Assembly: GCA_958295765.1 (NCBI GenBank)
Contig: CATQHB010000002.1
Location: forward strand, 710,424 to 774,423
Reading direction: 5' to 3'
From: an uncultured Dehalococcoidia bacterium
Lineage (GTDB): Bacteria > Chloroflexota > Dehalococcoidia > Lucifugimonadales > UBA3495
DNA: 64,000 nucleotides
In this document: piece by piece, positions 24,753 to 34,041 of the stretch
Layout of the letters: each line of letters opens with the position of its first letter
Position numbering within the stretch: the stretch's first letter is position 1
Notes under the pieces: model-generated
The model's input: only the letters and a program-made list of their open reading frames with translations
The model's database searches: none
Told to the model about the DNA's origin: nothing
Translations under genes and position numbers: made by a program

Positions 24753-24882
24753 AATGTTCCCTCCTTAACCTGATTCGGTTCCGAACTCGCTATTGCCCCT
24801 GACTTTACTACTGATTCCGGCAATTAGACAAGGGGGTAAGCCGATTGCCCGGTCGCCACTCCTGAATCAATTGACCCGTTTA

Positions 24883-24891
24883 TGTTAGAAT
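24883..24891 (+). promoter_or_regulatory. Extended -10 promoter for purM
   Basis: TGTTAGAAT at 24883-24891 (extended -10). The -35 region TGAATC is weak. The expected start is near 24898, about 49 bases before the TTG start of purM. Confidence 0.4.
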
Positions 24892-24946
24892 GTTCCCCGG
24901 TTGGATAACGATACCGGGCTATTAAAGAGTTGATGGAGCGGGAATC

Positions 24947-25966
24947 TTGACCGGCGACACTTATCAATCCTCCGGGGTCAACCTGGAGGTAATGGAAAAC
25001 CTGAAAGACCGGATTAAGGCGTTTGCCTCGATGACTCACGGGCCGGAAGTGCTCGGCTCCGGGGGCGGCTTTGCCGGCCTCTTTCAGCTTTCCGGCTATC
25101 GGGAGCCGGTGCTGGTTGCCAGCGCCGACGGGGTAGGCACCAAGCTGAAAATCGCCGCCCAATTGGGCCATTACGAGTCTATCGGCCAGGATTTGGTTAC
25201 CCTTAACGTCAATGACATCCTGACCCGGGGCGCCAAGCCTCTGTTCTTTCTGGACTATATCGCCTTCACCACGCTGGACGAGCAGCGGATGGAAACCCTG
25301 GTGCGGGGGATTGCCTGGGGCTGTCGCGAGGTAGGCTGCGCTCTTATCGGCGGAGAAACGGCCCAAATGCCCGGCCTTTACTCCGGCGATGACTTTGACC
25401 TGGCCGGTTTCCTGGTCGGCGTGGCGGAAAGGGACGGCCTGCTGGACAACGGTTCCATAACGCCGGGCGATTGCCTGGTCGGCATCCCCTCTAGCGGCCT
25501 GCATACCAACGGGTTCTCCCTGGTGCGGCAGGTTTTCAATACCGATGCCGACCCCTCGGCCCTGTTCCGGCAGTTTGGCGACTTGGGCCATCGGTTGGGC
25601 GAGGAACTGCTGGCGCGCCACCGCTGTTACTACCCTATGCTCCAGCCGGCGCTGGGGGTGATTAAAGGGTTGGCCCACATCACCGGCGGCGGGCTGCCGG
25701 GAAAGATGCCGGCCATCCTGCCCGGCCACCTGGCCGCCAGTTTTCAGACCGGTTCCTGGGAAATCCCGCCCATCTTTACCCTTATCCAGGCCGAGGGCCG
25801 GGTGTCCCCGGAGGAAATGTACCGGGTATTCAATATGGGCCTGGGAATGGTGGCAGTTTGCCGGGAAGAGGATATAGACCGCATCCGGGCCGCCGCGCCT
25901 GACGCCGTAGTGGTCGGGCGGGTGGTGGAGCGTTCCGGAGACCAGCAGGTTATTTTTGCCGATTAA
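24947..25966 (+). CDS. purM: Phosphoribosylformylglycinamidine cyclo-ligase (AIR synthase)
   Basis: 339 residues, TTG start. Signature regions are LVASADGVGTKLKIA (the ATP-binding DGVGTK motif), VNDILTRGAKPLFFLDYIAF, GCALIGGETAQMPGLY, GLPSSGLHTNG-type IPSSGLHTNGFSLVR and HITGGGLPGKMPAILP. It catalyses the ATP-dependent closure of FGAM to AIR, the fifth step of purine synthesis. The N-terminal YQSSGVNLE is the typical YkdAGVdi start. purH starts 65 bp downstream, so the two are probably cotranscribed. Confidence 0.96.
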   Translation: MTGDTYQSSGVNLEVMENLKDRIKAFASMTHGPEVLGSGGGFAGLFQLSGYREPVLVASADGVGTKLKIAAQLGHYESIGQDLVTLNVNDILTRGAKPLFFLDYIAFTTLDEQRMETLVRGIAWGCREVGCALIGGETAQMPGLYSGDDFDLAGFLVGVAERDGLLDNGSITPGDCLVGIPSSGLHTNGFSLVRQVFNTDADPSALFRQFGDLGHRLGEELLARHRCYYPMLQPALGVIKGLAHITGGGLPGKMPAILPGHLAASFQTGSWEIPPIFTLIQAEGRVSPEEMYRVFNMGLGMVAVCREEDIDRIRAAAPDAVVVGRVVERSGDQQVIFAD

Positions 25967-26031
25967 CCCCGGCCAGGTTGCCCATTGGATTAACCCAGGG
26001 AAGTCTGCCGGGGAATCAGACCTTACCGAGG

Positions 26032-27603
26032 ATGGATAAGTTGAGAGCACTAATCAGCGTGTATGACAAATCGGGAATAGTCGAGTTTGGCCGCCGTTTG
26101 GCCGCCGCCGGAATGGAGCTAATCAGCACCGGCGGCACCCATCAAACCCTGTCCCAGGAAGGCGGTCTGCCGGTGCGCCAGGTGTCTGAGGTTACCGGCT
26201 CGCCGGAAATCCTGGAGGGGCGGGTCAAGACCCTGCATCCGGTCATTCATGGCGGTCTGCTGGCCCGCCGCGACTCACCGGAACACCTGGCCGAACTGGA
26301 AAAGCACGGCATTGAACCCATAGACCTGGTGGTCGGAAACCTTTACCCCTTTGCCGCCACCATCAGCAAACCCGACGTAACCCTGGCCGATGCCCTGGAG
26401 AACATTGACATTGGCGGCCCCACCATGCTCCGGGCGGCGGCCAAGAACTTCCCCTCGGTAGCCGTGGTGGTTGACCCGGCGGATTATGACTGGGTGGCCG
26501 AGAAAATCGCCGCCAATGCCCCGTCCGGCGCTTTGACTATGGAAGAGCGGCGCCACCTGGCGGCCAAAGCCTTTCGCCACGTAGCCGAGTATGACGCCAC
26601 GGTTGCCGGCTACCTGACCGGGGCCGCAGCGGAGACGGCGGCCCTGCCGGAACAACTATCCCTGACCCTGAATCAGGTGAACACCCTGCGCTATGGGGAA
26701 AATCCCCACCAGCAAGGCGCCCTTTACGTTCCGGCCGGGGGGGTGTCCGGCGGCATTGCCCACGCCCGCCAGTTGCACGGGCGGGAGTTGTCCTTTAACA
26801 ACCTGATGGATGCCGACGCCGCCTGGCGCACGGTTAGCGATTTCGACCGGCCGGCCGCCGTAGTGATAAAGCACGCCAACCCCTGCGGGCTGTCCAGCAA
26901 CGATGACCTGGCCCAAGCCTATCGGCAAGCCTACGAGGGGGACACTGTTTCCGCTTTTGGCGGCATCGTTGGCTACAACCGCACGGTAACCGCCGCCGCC
27001 GCCGAGGCGATGAGTCCGGTGTTCTATGAGGTGGTGGTGGCCCCGGACTACGAACCGGCCGCCCTGGAACTGCTCAAGACCAAGCGCAACCTGCGCATCC
27101 TGGCCGTAGCTGCCGTAGATACCGGCGGAGCCGGTTCGGGAAAGGCGGCGCTGGATGTCCGGCCCATCACCGGCGGGATGCTGGTGCAAACGCCGGACGC
27201 CCTTGCCGAGGAGCCGTCGGCCTGGAAAACGGCTACCGACCGCGCCCCCACCGAGGCCGAAATGGATGACCTGGTTTTTTCCTGGACGGCGGTAAAGCAC
27301 ATCAAGTCCAACGCCATCGTGTTCGCCAAAAACCGGACGCTGGTGGGTATGGGCGCCGGCCAGCCCAACCGGGTGGTCAGCGTGCATCTGTCGGAACGGA
27401 TTGCCGGCGACCAGGCTCCGGGCTGCGTCCTGGCCTCCGATGCCTTTTTCCCCTTCCCGGACAACATTGAACTGGCCGCCGCCGCCGGGATAACCGCCAT
27501 CGTTCAGCCCGGCGGTTCCATCCGGGATGATGAAGTAATTGAGGCGGCCAACCGGCACGGTATCGCCATGGTCTTTACCGGCGTCCGCCACTTCCGGCAC
27601 TGA
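26032..27603 (+). CDS. purH: Bifunctional AICAR formyltransferase/IMP cyclohydrolase
   Basis: About 523 residues. The IMP cyclohydrolase domain runs from [17 protein letters not shown] through STGGTHQTL and [12 protein letters not shown]; the AICAR transformylase domain contains [38 protein letters not shown] and the C-terminal [18 protein letters not shown]. It performs the last two steps of IMP synthesis. The ATG at 26032 is used, but a TTG three codons on (26041) has better spacing from the GAGG ribosome binding site, so the start is uncertain by 9 bp. It is separated from purF by purM and two VOC genes. Confidence 0.96.
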   Translation: MDKLRALISVYDKSGIVEFGRRLAAAGMELISTGGTHQTLSQEGGLPVRQVSEVTGSPEILEGRVKTLHPVIHGGLLARRDSPEHLAELEKHGIEPIDLVVGNLYPFAATISKPDVTLADALENIDIGGPTMLRAAAKNFPSVAVVVDPADYDWVAEKIAANAPSGALTMEERRHLAAKAFRHVAEYDATVAGYLTGAAAETAALPEQLSLTLNQVNTLRYGENPHQQGALYVPAGGVSGGIAHARQLHGRELSFNNLMDADAAWRTVSDFDRPAAVVIKHANPCGLSSNDDLAQAYRQAYEGDTVSAFGGIVGYNRTVTAAAAEAMSPVFYEVVVAPDYEPAALELLKTKRNLRILAVAAVDTGGAGSGKAALDVRPITGGMLVQTPDALAEEPSAWKTATDRAPTEAEMDDLVFSWTAVKHIKSNAIVFAKNRTLVGMGAGQPNRVVSVHLSERIAGDQAPGCVLASDAFFPFPDNIELAAAAGITAIVQPGGSIRDDEVIEAANRHGIAMVFTGVRHFRH

Positions 27604-27703
27604 CGGCGATGCTGTCCACTCTTGACTATAGCGGTTACAGCAGCGCGCCGCGCCGGATTGTCCGGGGCCGGCCGGGCGCCGCCCCCTATCCCGTTTCCGA
27701 GGT

Positions 27704-28435
27704 ATGGTAGCTATGGCCGCATCCGTGGACATTGTGGTGCCGGTTTATAATGAGGAGGACGCCCTGCCCGGCAGTATCGACCGGTTGACCGGGTTCCTCA
27801 ACGCCAACCTGTCCAACCCCTGGCGGGTCATCATCGCCGACAACGCCTCCATAGACAATACCCGCCCGGTATCTGAGGAACTTTGCCGGCAATATCCGGG
27901 GGTCAGCTACTTTTACCTGCCGCAGAAAGGCCGGGGCCGGGCTTTGCGGGCGACCTGGTTGGCTAGTGAGGCGGACCTGGTCAGCTATATGGACGTGGAC
28001 CTTTCCACCGACCTGGCCCATTTCCCCCAACTGGTGGAGGCCCTGGAGTCGGGCTGCCACGTCGCCGTTGGCAGCCGATTAAGCCGGGATTCCCAGGTTA
28101 CCCGGGGCTTTAAGCGGGAGTTTATTTCCCGCAGCTATAACCTGCTCATCAAGTCGATGTTTTTCACCCCCTTTCCCGACGCCCAATGCGGGTTCAAGGC
28201 CCTGACCCGTGCCGCGGCCCAGGCCATCATTCCCCACATCGAAAACAACAACTGGTTCTTTGACACCGAATTGCTGATTATCGCCGCCAAGCGGGGCTAC
28301 CGGATTAGCTCCATTCCGGTGAAGTGGGACGACGACCCTACCAGCACGGTCAACATAACCGGCACGGCCACCGAGGACATCAAGGGCCTGCTCCGGCTAC
28401 GCTTTGGGGGTATCCCCCCGGCGCCGGGGCCGTGA
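27704..28435 (+). CDS. Glycosyltransferase family 2 (DPM-synthase-like)
   Basis: 243 residues. Residues 7-18 ([12 protein letters not shown]) start the GT-A fold; DNAS is at about 47-50 and the metal-binding DVDLSTD near 96-102, followed by [36 protein letters not shown] and [18 protein letters not shown]. This matches the dolichyl- or polyprenyl-phosphate mannosyl/glucosyltransferase branch, which charges a lipid carrier at the cytoplasmic face. No C-terminal transmembrane segment is present. An ATG three codons downstream is an alternative start. Confidence 0.88.
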   Translation: MVAMAASVDIVVPVYNEEDALPGSIDRLTGFLNANLSNPWRVIIADNASIDNTRPVSEELCRQYPGVSYFYLPQKGRGRALRATWLASEADLVSYMDVDLSTDLAHFPQLVEALESGCHVAVGSRLSRDSQVTRGFKREFISRSYNLLIKSMFFTPFPDAQCGFKALTRAAAQAIIPHIENNNWFFDTELLIIAAKRGYRISSIPVKWDDDPTSTVNITGTATEDIKGLLRLRFGGIPPAPGP

Positions 28436-28528
28436 AAAAGGGCCGGCCTAGCGGGGTGGTTAGCCGGCGGCGCGTCAGCGGTAATGGGTGGGCTACCCCA
28501 TCCCACCGGCAAGCCGGCAACGGCGCTA

Positions 28529-28537
28529 TGCTATAAT
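28529..28537 (+). promoter_or_regulatory. Extended -10 promoter for the coiled-coil protein
   Basis: TGCTATAAT at 28529-28537, a perfect extended -10 box, with expected start near 28544 and the gene ATG at 28582. The -35 region is not recognisable. Confidence 0.5.
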
Positions 28538-28581
28538 CCAGCCAGGTCAGCGCCCAGCCGACCCCACTACGGGAGGCAACC

Positions 28582-29091
28582 ATGACGACACGACAACCGG
28601 AGCAGGAACCCGCCGGTCAACCCGAACCCGGCGCCGTGGAAAATCCGCCGGAGACCCAGATAATCATTCTCTCCAACCAACTCAAGGAGTTGGAACAGGA
28701 TTACAAGCACAAGACCGAGGCCCTCTTTGAGCGCGTAGCCGACCTGGAACGCTTGGACCACCGGCTGGACGGCCGGCTGGACAACCTGCAATCCCAATTC
28801 CAGACGTTTCAGCAGAGCATCGACGCCCGGTTCGACAATTTGCACCGGGACGTGAACGCCCGATTCGACGCCATGAATGGCCGGTTTGATAGTTTGCGCC
28901 AGGATATGGAAACCCGGTTTGACAATTTTCGCCGGGACATAGAAGCCCGTTTCGATGAGGTTCACCGCTTTCACAAGCAGCTTCTTATCGCCGTCATCGG
29001 AGCCGGCGTTACGATAACCGTGACCCTGATAGCGGGCATCATTAGTGGCCTGATTGCCATAACTAACCTGATACAAAACCTGCCCCAATAG
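28582..29091 (+). CDS. Tail-anchored coiled-coil protein with 11-residue repeats
   Basis: 169 residues. Residues 1-25 are Pro/Glu/Gln-rich, and 26-130 form a continuous coiled coil whose second half is a run of undecad-like units (ARFDNLHRDVN, ARFDAMNGRFD, TRFDNFRRDIE, ARFDEVHRF). Residues about 134-161 (LLIAVIGAGVTITVTLIAGI...) form one transmembrane helix near the C-terminus. The layout (cytoplasmic coil, C-terminal anchor) resembles XhlA/DUF1640-like and bacterial scaffold proteins, but no family is assigned. It has its own promoter and GGGAGG ribosome binding site. Function unknown. Confidence 0.8.
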   Translation: MTTRQPEQEPAGQPEPGAVENPPETQIIILSNQLKELEQDYKHKTEALFERVADLERLDHRLDGRLDNLQSQFQTFQQSIDARFDNLHRDVNARFDAMNGRFDSLRQDMETRFDNFRRDIEARFDEVHRFHKQLLIAVIGAGVTITVTLIAGIISGLIAITNLIQNLPQ

Positions 29092-29256
29092 ACCAGTGGG
29101 TATAAATTCGGTCGCTATCGACAGACTCTGCGACAGCAGAAGGGCAGTTATTAGCTCTCTCTCATTCCGAGCCACGGCAACCCCGGCCAAAAAACCCAAG
29201 TCAACCGGCCTGAACAGATATGCGGTACAGCGGGCAAACCTCAGGAGGCAACAGCA

Positions 29257-30051
29257 ATGGAACTGGGACTGAAAGGCAAGAATGTCATTGTAACCGGCGG
29301 CGGTTCCAACATTGGCCGGGCCATCGTACACGCCTTTGCCGCCGAGGGTTCCAACATCACCATTGCCGAACTGGTTCCGGCCCAGGGGGAGGCGGTAGCC
29401 GCCGAGGTGGTCAAGCTGGACACCGGCAGCCGGGTTAAGGTCATTCCCGCCGATGTTACCGACCGGGCGCAGGTGGGCGCAATGGTGGAGCAGTCCATCG
29501 CCGAGTTTGGCAGCGTGGACGTGCTGGTGAATAACGTCGGCTGGACGATTGACCGCCTCTTTATGGAAAAGCCCCGGGCAGAGCATGAAAAAGAGGTGCA
29601 GGTCAACCTGTGGAGTCCCATCAACTGCATCCACGCCGTCCTGCCCCACATGATAGAACGGGAGTCCGGGGCCATCGTGAGCATCAGTTCCGACGCTGGG
29701 CGTATGGGGGAGTACCGGGAGGCGGTATATTCCGCCTGCAAGGGCGGGGTCATCGCCCTCAGCAAGGCCATTGCCAGGGAAACCGGCCGGTACGGGTTGC
29801 GGCTCAACGTGGTCTGCCCCGGTCTGGTGGTGCCTCCGTCGGAGGAGGACATCAGCCCGGAAAGTATGTGGAATCAGATGCGGGACATCTTCACCGATGA
29901 CGTGCTGGAGCGAGTACGGCGGGCCTACCTGCTGCGGCGCATGGGTACGGCGGCGGAGATTGCCAACGCCGTAGTATTCCTGGCCTCTGATGCGGCCAGT
30001 TTCATAACCGGCCAAACTCTCAGCGTCAGCGGCGGCTACACGATGATGTAG
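29257..30051 (+). CDS. Short-chain dehydrogenase/reductase (SDR)
   Basis: 264 residues. TGGGSNIG cofactor motif at 13-20, NNVG at 92-95, a Ser in SISSDAGRMGE, and catalytic Tyr158-x3-Lys162 (YSACK). The last Gly of the usual NAG is conserved within the NNVG variant, and the C-terminus SFITGQTLSVSGGYTMM is typical. Likely a 3-hydroxyacyl or ring-diol dehydrogenase of the FabG-like group. AGGAGG lies close before the ATG. A strong terminator hairpin follows at 30107. Confidence 0.89.
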   Translation: MELGLKGKNVIVTGGGSNIGRAIVHAFAAEGSNITIAELVPAQGEAVAAEVVKLDTGSRVKVIPADVTDRAQVGAMVEQSIAEFGSVDVLVNNVGWTIDRLFMEKPRAEHEKEVQVNLWSPINCIHAVLPHMIERESGAIVSISSDAGRMGEYREAVYSACKGGVIALSKAIARETGRYGLRLNVVCPGLVVPPSEEDISPESMWNQMRDIFTDDVLERVRRAYLLRRMGTAAEIANAVVFLASDAASFITGQTLSVSGGYTMM

Positions 30052-30106
30052 GCGGGAACCCTTTGCGGTCAGGCCCGGATGATTTAACTTATGCCCATTA
30101 CACAAA

Positions 30107-30138
30107 GACGGCCCGGCACTGCTGCCGGGCCGTCTCAT
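30107..30138. terminator. Rho-independent terminator between convergent genes
   Basis: A perfect 12-bp stem, GACGGCCCGGCA, loop CTGC, TGCCGGGCCGTC, followed by TCATTTT; on the minus strand the stem is followed by TTTGTG. It probably ends both the SDR transcript and the convergent transcript of the gene at 30169-31047. Confidence 0.85.
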
Positions 30139-30168
30139 TTTGCCGTATCAGGCAGGGGTTGAGGGGAA

Positions 30169-31047
30169 TTACAGGGCAGCTACGCGCTCCCGGAGAGTTT
30201 CAATCTCCTTCAGCAGCGCCGCTTTGGGGTCGTCGTCCCGGCCCCGGTTCTCCTCGACCAACTCAAGCGCCCGCTTCTCGATGTCCGGCATGGTGGCCTG
30301 GAGCAGGTTCTCGTCCACGTCGTTGGCGATGGTGGGGTAGCCGGCCCGGTCGATCATCTTCTTCATATTGCCGGCATAGAACTGGTCCAGCGTCCAGCGC
30401 AGGGTCTCGCCGGAGGTGGTGGTGTCCCAGTAGATGCGGATGTCCTGGTTGCGCGGGCCGTAGTGGTAGTGGGGGCCGTTGACGAAGCAGTCAAAGGCCA
30501 GCAGTTCCACGTTCTGGTCCGCCACGTCGGAAAGGACGTGAATCGCCAGGCCCTCGGTATTGGCCTGGGGGAGTATCCGGTATTCCAGCCCGATGCGCAG
30601 GTTGCCGACGGTGAAAACATCGTCTTCCAACATTCGCTCGAACTTATGGGCGACCGTCCGGCGCATACTGACGGCCATCTGGCGGCCCTTGGCCTCTACT
30701 TCGTCAAAGGTCGCGGCGGGCACCGGCTCCGCTTCCACGGCGGCGGCCAGGGCGTCGTAACCGGAGCGCTTAATCAGGGCCGGGAGCTTGCTCCGCAGGT
30801 TGTCCATAGTCCAGCCGAAGGGGTTGCCGACGGTGGTCTTGTCCATGTTCAGCCGGATGTTGTGGTTGGCCGGGCCATAGTGGTAATGGGGGGTCTGGTC
30901 AAAGCAGTCAAAGCGCAGGATCTCGACATCATTGTCGTCAACCTTGCCAAAGACCTGTACGCAAAGACCCTGGTCCGGCATCAGTTCCCGGTATTCCAAA
31001 GTAATGTCCACGGGGCCAGCGTTGAATACTACGTTTCCTCTGTCCAC
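30169..31047 (-). CDS. Protein of unknown function with two copies of an HYHYGP domain
   Basis: 292 residues, GTG start with GGAGGAGA upstream. The protein is an internal duplication. Repeat 1 (about 5-130) and repeat 2 (about 145-270) share LEYR, (E/L)xxxFDCF, PHYHYGPxN (HYHYGP at 54-59 and 193-198), IR and a W(T)xDx helix. A short coiled coil (ALLKEIETLRERVAAL) ends it. The His- and Asp-rich motif could bind metal, but no known enzyme family was recognised. A strong promoter and a leader of about 220 nt lie upstream. Cytoplasmic, since no signal or membrane segment is present. Confidence 0.78.
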   Translation of the reverse strand: MDRGNVVFNAGPVDITLEYRELMPDQGLCVQVFGKVDDNDVEILRFDCFDQTPHYHYGPANHNIRLNMDKTTVGNPFGWTMDNLRSKLPALIKRSGYDALAAAVEAEPVPAATFDEVEAKGRQMAVSMRRTVAHKFERMLEDDVFTVGNLRIGLEYRILPQANTEGLAIHVLSDVADQNVELLAFDCFVNGPHYHYGPRNQDIRIYWDTTTSGETLRWTLDQFYAGNMKKMIDRAGYPTIANDVDENLLQATMPDIEKRALELVEENRGRDDDPKAALLKEIETLRERVAAL

Positions 31048-31269
31048 GGTTCTCCTCCTATAAGGTAGTTCTTGATGTAGCCGGGAGTTTGGGATTGCCT
31101 CTGATCAATCAACCCTTGTTCCGGGCTGAGCAATGCGGGCCGTCACACCAACCCCACCTCATCCGCCGCCGGCAAGGACTCCCAAGCTGCTCCAGGCTTT
31201 TCTCAACGGGAAAACCGGTCAGCAGTCCCGGGATTATTTGCCGACTACCGTGGCTCGCTTTCTTCAGTG
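31048..31269 (-). other. Long untranslated leader of the HYHYGP gene
   Basis: About 220 nt separate the predicted transcription start from the GTG start of the gene at 30169-31047. It has possible hairpins but no riboswitch or T-box motif that I could recognise, and no convincing small reading frame. It may carry post-transcriptional control. Confidence 0.4.
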
Positions 31270-31275
31270 GCACCA

Positions 31276-31304
31276 ATTATAGCACGCTCAAGCCGTTTCG
31301 TCAA
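31276..31304 (-). promoter_or_regulatory. Strong promoter for the HYHYGP gene
   Basis: Minus strand: TTGACG (31299-31304), 17-bp spacer ending TGC, TATAAT (31276-31281). Both boxes and an extended -10 TGC are present, which makes it the strongest minus-strand promoter seen. Confidence 0.7.
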
Positions 31305-31325
31305 AATGGCAGTTGTCGCTGATCC

Positions 31326-31577
31326 GGGCAATCTTGTATTAACCAGGGTAACCCAAGCAACCGTCGTTCCGGCGAAAGCCGGAATCCAGGAAATTCCCCG
31401 GAAAAGAGCGAGCCGGAATGACGGGTTTATGATGCGATTACCTTGTTATCACCGGGCCGGGATAGGTGCAAAATCGCCGAAGTTGACCACGCCGCTCATC
31501 CTGAGCTTGTCGAAGGATGGGCGGAAAGAGGAACCGCCGGATAGGGAAAGATGGTTCGACAAGCTCACCATGAGCGG
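31326..31577. repeat. Truncated family B element followed by a family C pair
   Basis: A family B terminus and one core (31361-31390), with the remainder shortened to CGGAATGACGGGTTTATGAT; then a family C pair of facing arms (31492-31517 and 31553-31577) with a 35-bp centre. With the leader above this fills most of the 619-bp gap 31048-31666; the last 90 bases show no recognised feature. Confidence 0.8.
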
Positions 31578-31666
31578 TTATCTCTTACAGTGAGCGGATT
31601 TTGTCAGTTGGTATTGACTTTGCCCGGCCCTGGTGGTGGAAAACCGCCCTTGCGTAAAACCCGGCT

Positions 31667-32587
31667 ATGGGCTACATTTCGGTTCTCATGGCAATTCCCA
31701 CCGGAAAACGTCCGGCTTTAGCCTCCAGATTTATTCCCTTGCCGGCGGTTGTTCTGGCAACCGCCCTGGTGGTGGGTTGTGGTTCGGCGGCCGTTTATGA
31801 GCCGGATAGTTCTGCGGCGGCGTTGCCGTCCAGCCGGGAACCGGAGTTGGCAACCGCCAGTCCGCCGGAGCCGGCCGTCATTCCCACTGCCCGTCCGCGC
31901 CTTTTGCTGATGCCTTCACCCGTCCCCACCGCCGCATCCCTGCCCCGGCCTACTCCGGCGCCGGTGATTTACTTAACTCCCGTTCCTGTTATACGGGAAA
32001 GCCGGGTTACACCCGCGCCGGCGGCTACCCTGGCCTTGGAGACTGGCGTTACTCCGTCACCGACCTTTTCTCCCGTGCCTACTTCTGCGCCCACGCCACC
32101 GCCCACGTCCGAACCCACGCCGGCACCGGTTCCTACGCCTACACCTACTCCAACTCCAACTCCACCGCCCACGCCTGAACCCACGCCTACCCCAATTCCA
32201 ACCTCAACACCCGCGCCCGAACCCACGCCAATCCCCTTGGCCCAGGACATAATTATTGAGTGCATCTTTTTCGACGGGGTAATCCCCCGGAGCGAAGCCG
32301 ATGAGTACGTGCAGTTGCGGAACAACGGCGGCGGTGTGGTAGAACTGAAGGACTGGAAACTGACTGACCTGAGCGATGAAACTCCCGAATTTACCTTTGG
32401 CGCTTATGCCCTGGAACCGGGAGGGCGCATCCGGGTTTATACCAATCAAGTCCATCCCGAATGGGGCGGCTTTTCCTTTGGCCGGCGGAGTTCAATCTGG
32501 CACAATACCGAACCGGACACGGCGGGGCTGTTCTCCCCGGACGGTCGCCTGGTTGCGCAGCGGACTTACCCGCCGGGCTGTGAATAG
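31667..32587 (+). CDS. Lipoprotein with Pro/Thr linker and C-terminal lamin-tail domain
   Basis: 306 residues. A signal ending in the lipobox VVGC (Cys38) is followed by about 150 residues of low-complexity Pro/Thr/Ser/Ala, including runs of the dipeptide TP and PEPTP units (about 120-195). The C-terminal 110 residues (DIIIECIFFDGVIPRSEADEYVQLRNN, VELKDWKLTDLSDETPEFTF, LEPGGRIRVYTN) form a lamin-tail domain, a beta-sandwich found on secreted bacterial proteins. Probably surface anchored with the domain held away from the membrane. An ATG seven codons downstream is an alternative start. Partner unknown. Confidence 0.82.
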   Translation: MGYISVLMAIPTGKRPALASRFIPLPAVVLATALVVGCGSAAVYEPDSSAAALPSSREPELATASPPEPAVIPTARPRLLLMPSPVPTAASLPRPTPAPVIYLTPVPVIRESRVTPAPAATLALETGVTPSPTFSPVPTSAPTPPPTSEPTPAPVPTPTPTPTPTPPPTPEPTPTPIPTSTPAPEPTPIPLAQDIIIECIFFDGVIPRSEADEYVQLRNNGGGVVELKDWKLTDLSDETPEFTFGAYALEPGGRIRVYTNQVHPEWGGFSFGRRSSIWHNTEPDTAGLFSPDGRLVAQRTYPPGCE

Positions 32588-32607
32588 TCGGGCCGGGCTT
32601 TATCTTG

Positions 32608-32616
32608 TGCTATACT
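32608..32616 (+). promoter_or_regulatory. Extended -10 promoter for the F420/FMN oxidoreductase gene
   Basis: TGCTATACT at 32608-32616, about 100 bases upstream of the ATG at 32720. The -35 box is not clear. Confidence 0.4.
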
Positions 32617-32719
32617 ACCGCTCGGCGATGTTCCGGGGATTTGAGACGGGGGAGTGGTGGAAACGGGACACCGTTTCCCGGTTTGCTTGACTTAATTTAC
32701 TTGGGGAGAAGTTGGGGGT

Positions 32720-33658
32720 ATGAACATAGGACTTAGCATCCCGCGCCTGCCCGATGCGCCGGGGATTCGGCGTTTCGTGCAGCGGGCCGAGGAATTGGGG
32801 TTTGAGTCGGTGCTGGCCGGCGACCACCTGTTGCTGCCCACCGGCGGCACTAATCAGTATCCCTATACCGCCGACGGTTCCTTTTCCCGGCCGACCGATG
32901 AGCCGTTCCTGGAAACGATGACCCTGCTGGGCTATATGGCGGCCTGCACTGATACCATCAAGTTGGGCAGCACCGTAATTATCCTGCCCTACCGCAACCC
33001 CCTGGTGCAGGCCAAGATGTTTGCCTCCCTGGACGTGCTGACCGGGGGCCGGATGATTTGCGGCGTGGGCGTCGGTTGGCTGGAGCAGGAGTTTGATACC
33101 CTGGGCGTTCCCTACGCCGAGCGCGGCCCGATGAGCGATGAGTTCCTGGAGATTTTCCGGGTTTTGTGGACGCAGGCCAACCCGGAGTTTCACGGCAAAT
33201 ACTATGACATTGCGGGTATCCAGTTTTACCCCAAGCCGGTACAGCAGCCTTATATTCCCATCTGGGTCGGCGGCCACAGCCGGCCGGCGCTGCGCCGGGT
33301 GGCCCGGTACGGCGATTGTTGGCATACCACCCGCCAGACCCCGGACTTCGTAGCCCAAAACCTGCCCTACCTGAGGGCGCAGACCGAGCGGGCCGGCCGC
33401 GACCCGGCGGCCATTTCCATATCTCTCAAGCGCAGTCTGCATTTTACCGACCTGGACGCGACGCAGGAGGCTTCAGTCCTTACCGGCGGGGCCGTCATCG
33501 CCACTACCCAGGAAGTTATTGACGACGTTTATTATTGCCGGGAGTTGGGCATCGACCAACTCACCTATGACTTCCGGGTGGAAGGGCTGGAGGCCGGCAT
33601 CCGGGTGATGGAACACCTGGCCGCCGAGGTTCTCCCGGTGGCCCGGCGGTTGGGCTGA
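32720..33658 (+). CDS. LLM-class flavin/F420-dependent oxidoreductase
   Basis: 312 residues of the luciferase-like TIM barrel: MNIGLSIPRLPDAPGIRRFVQRAEELGFESVLAGDHLLL, TIKLGSTVIILPYRNPLVQAKMFASLDVLTGGRMICGVGVGWLEQEFDTLG, PYIPIWVGGHSRPALRRVARYGDCWH. The pattern follows the TIGR03619-like F420-dependent group abundant in SAR202 and Actinobacteria. Such enzymes carry out monooxygenation or reduction of recalcitrant compounds. Cofactor choice (F420 or FMN) cannot be settled from sequence alone. GGGGAG and GGGGG lie before the ATG. The second family member in the window is at 53920. Confidence 0.88.
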   Translation: MNIGLSIPRLPDAPGIRRFVQRAEELGFESVLAGDHLLLPTGGTNQYPYTADGSFSRPTDEPFLETMTLLGYMAACTDTIKLGSTVIILPYRNPLVQAKMFASLDVLTGGRMICGVGVGWLEQEFDTLGVPYAERGPMSDEFLEIFRVLWTQANPEFHGKYYDIAGIQFYPKPVQQPYIPIWVGGHSRPALRRVARYGDCWHTTRQTPDFVAQNLPYLRAQTERAGRDPAAISISLKRSLHFTDLDATQEASVLTGGAVIATTQEVIDDVYYCRELGIDQLTYDFRVEGLEAGIRVMEHLAAEVLPVARRLG

Positions 33659-33682
33659 CGCCGGGCGTTGGCATTGTCACGG

Positions 33683-33769
33683 GTAGGGGCGGGTTTGTAA
33701 CCCGCCCTGGTATTCGGCTAAAACGGTTATGGTGGCAAGGATTGGGCGGGTTATAAACCCGCCCCTACC
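33683..33769. repeat. Family A hairpins in a facing pair
   Basis: Hairpins at 33683-33707 and 33744-33769 in opposite orientation, 36 bp apart. Confidence 0.85.
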
Positions 33770-33835
33770 ATACCCTTGGGCCGGTTAAGGAATGGAAACT
33801 CCCGTTGAGGATGTCAACCCTGGCCCCGGTCGCCC

Positions 33836-34006
33836 AAATCAATCGCGCCTTAACCGTGGCAACCCAAGCAACCGTGGCGACCCGAGCAACCGTCGTTCCG
33901 GCGAAAGCCGGAATCCAGGAAATCCTCACGGAAAAGGCCAGCCGGCTACCGAGGGTTATGGATTCCGGCTTTCGCCAGAACGACGGGTTTATGCTGAGAT
34001 TGCCCG
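33836..34006. repeat. Family B MITE-like element
   Basis: Left terminus CAATCGCGCCTTAACCGTGG, facing cores at 33890-33915 and 33961-33986, right terminus GAGATTGCCC. The right core has a mismatch (CGCCAGAACG). Together with the family A pair it fills the 383-bp gap 33659-34041. Confidence 0.82.
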
Positions 34007-34041
34007 GCCCCGGTTGCCGCGCCGGGAGGCAAGGTTAAACT

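Noticed and set aside
27609-27710. 33-codon frame between purH and the glycosyltransferase
   Set aside because: No ribosome binding site, low-information sequence, and it overlaps the glycosyltransferase start; nothing supports expression.
31048-31275. T-box or riboswitch in the leader of the HYHYGP gene
   Set aside because: The T-box GGGTGGTACCGCG-type sequence and the conserved cores of common riboswitches were looked for and not seen; it remains an unclassified leader.
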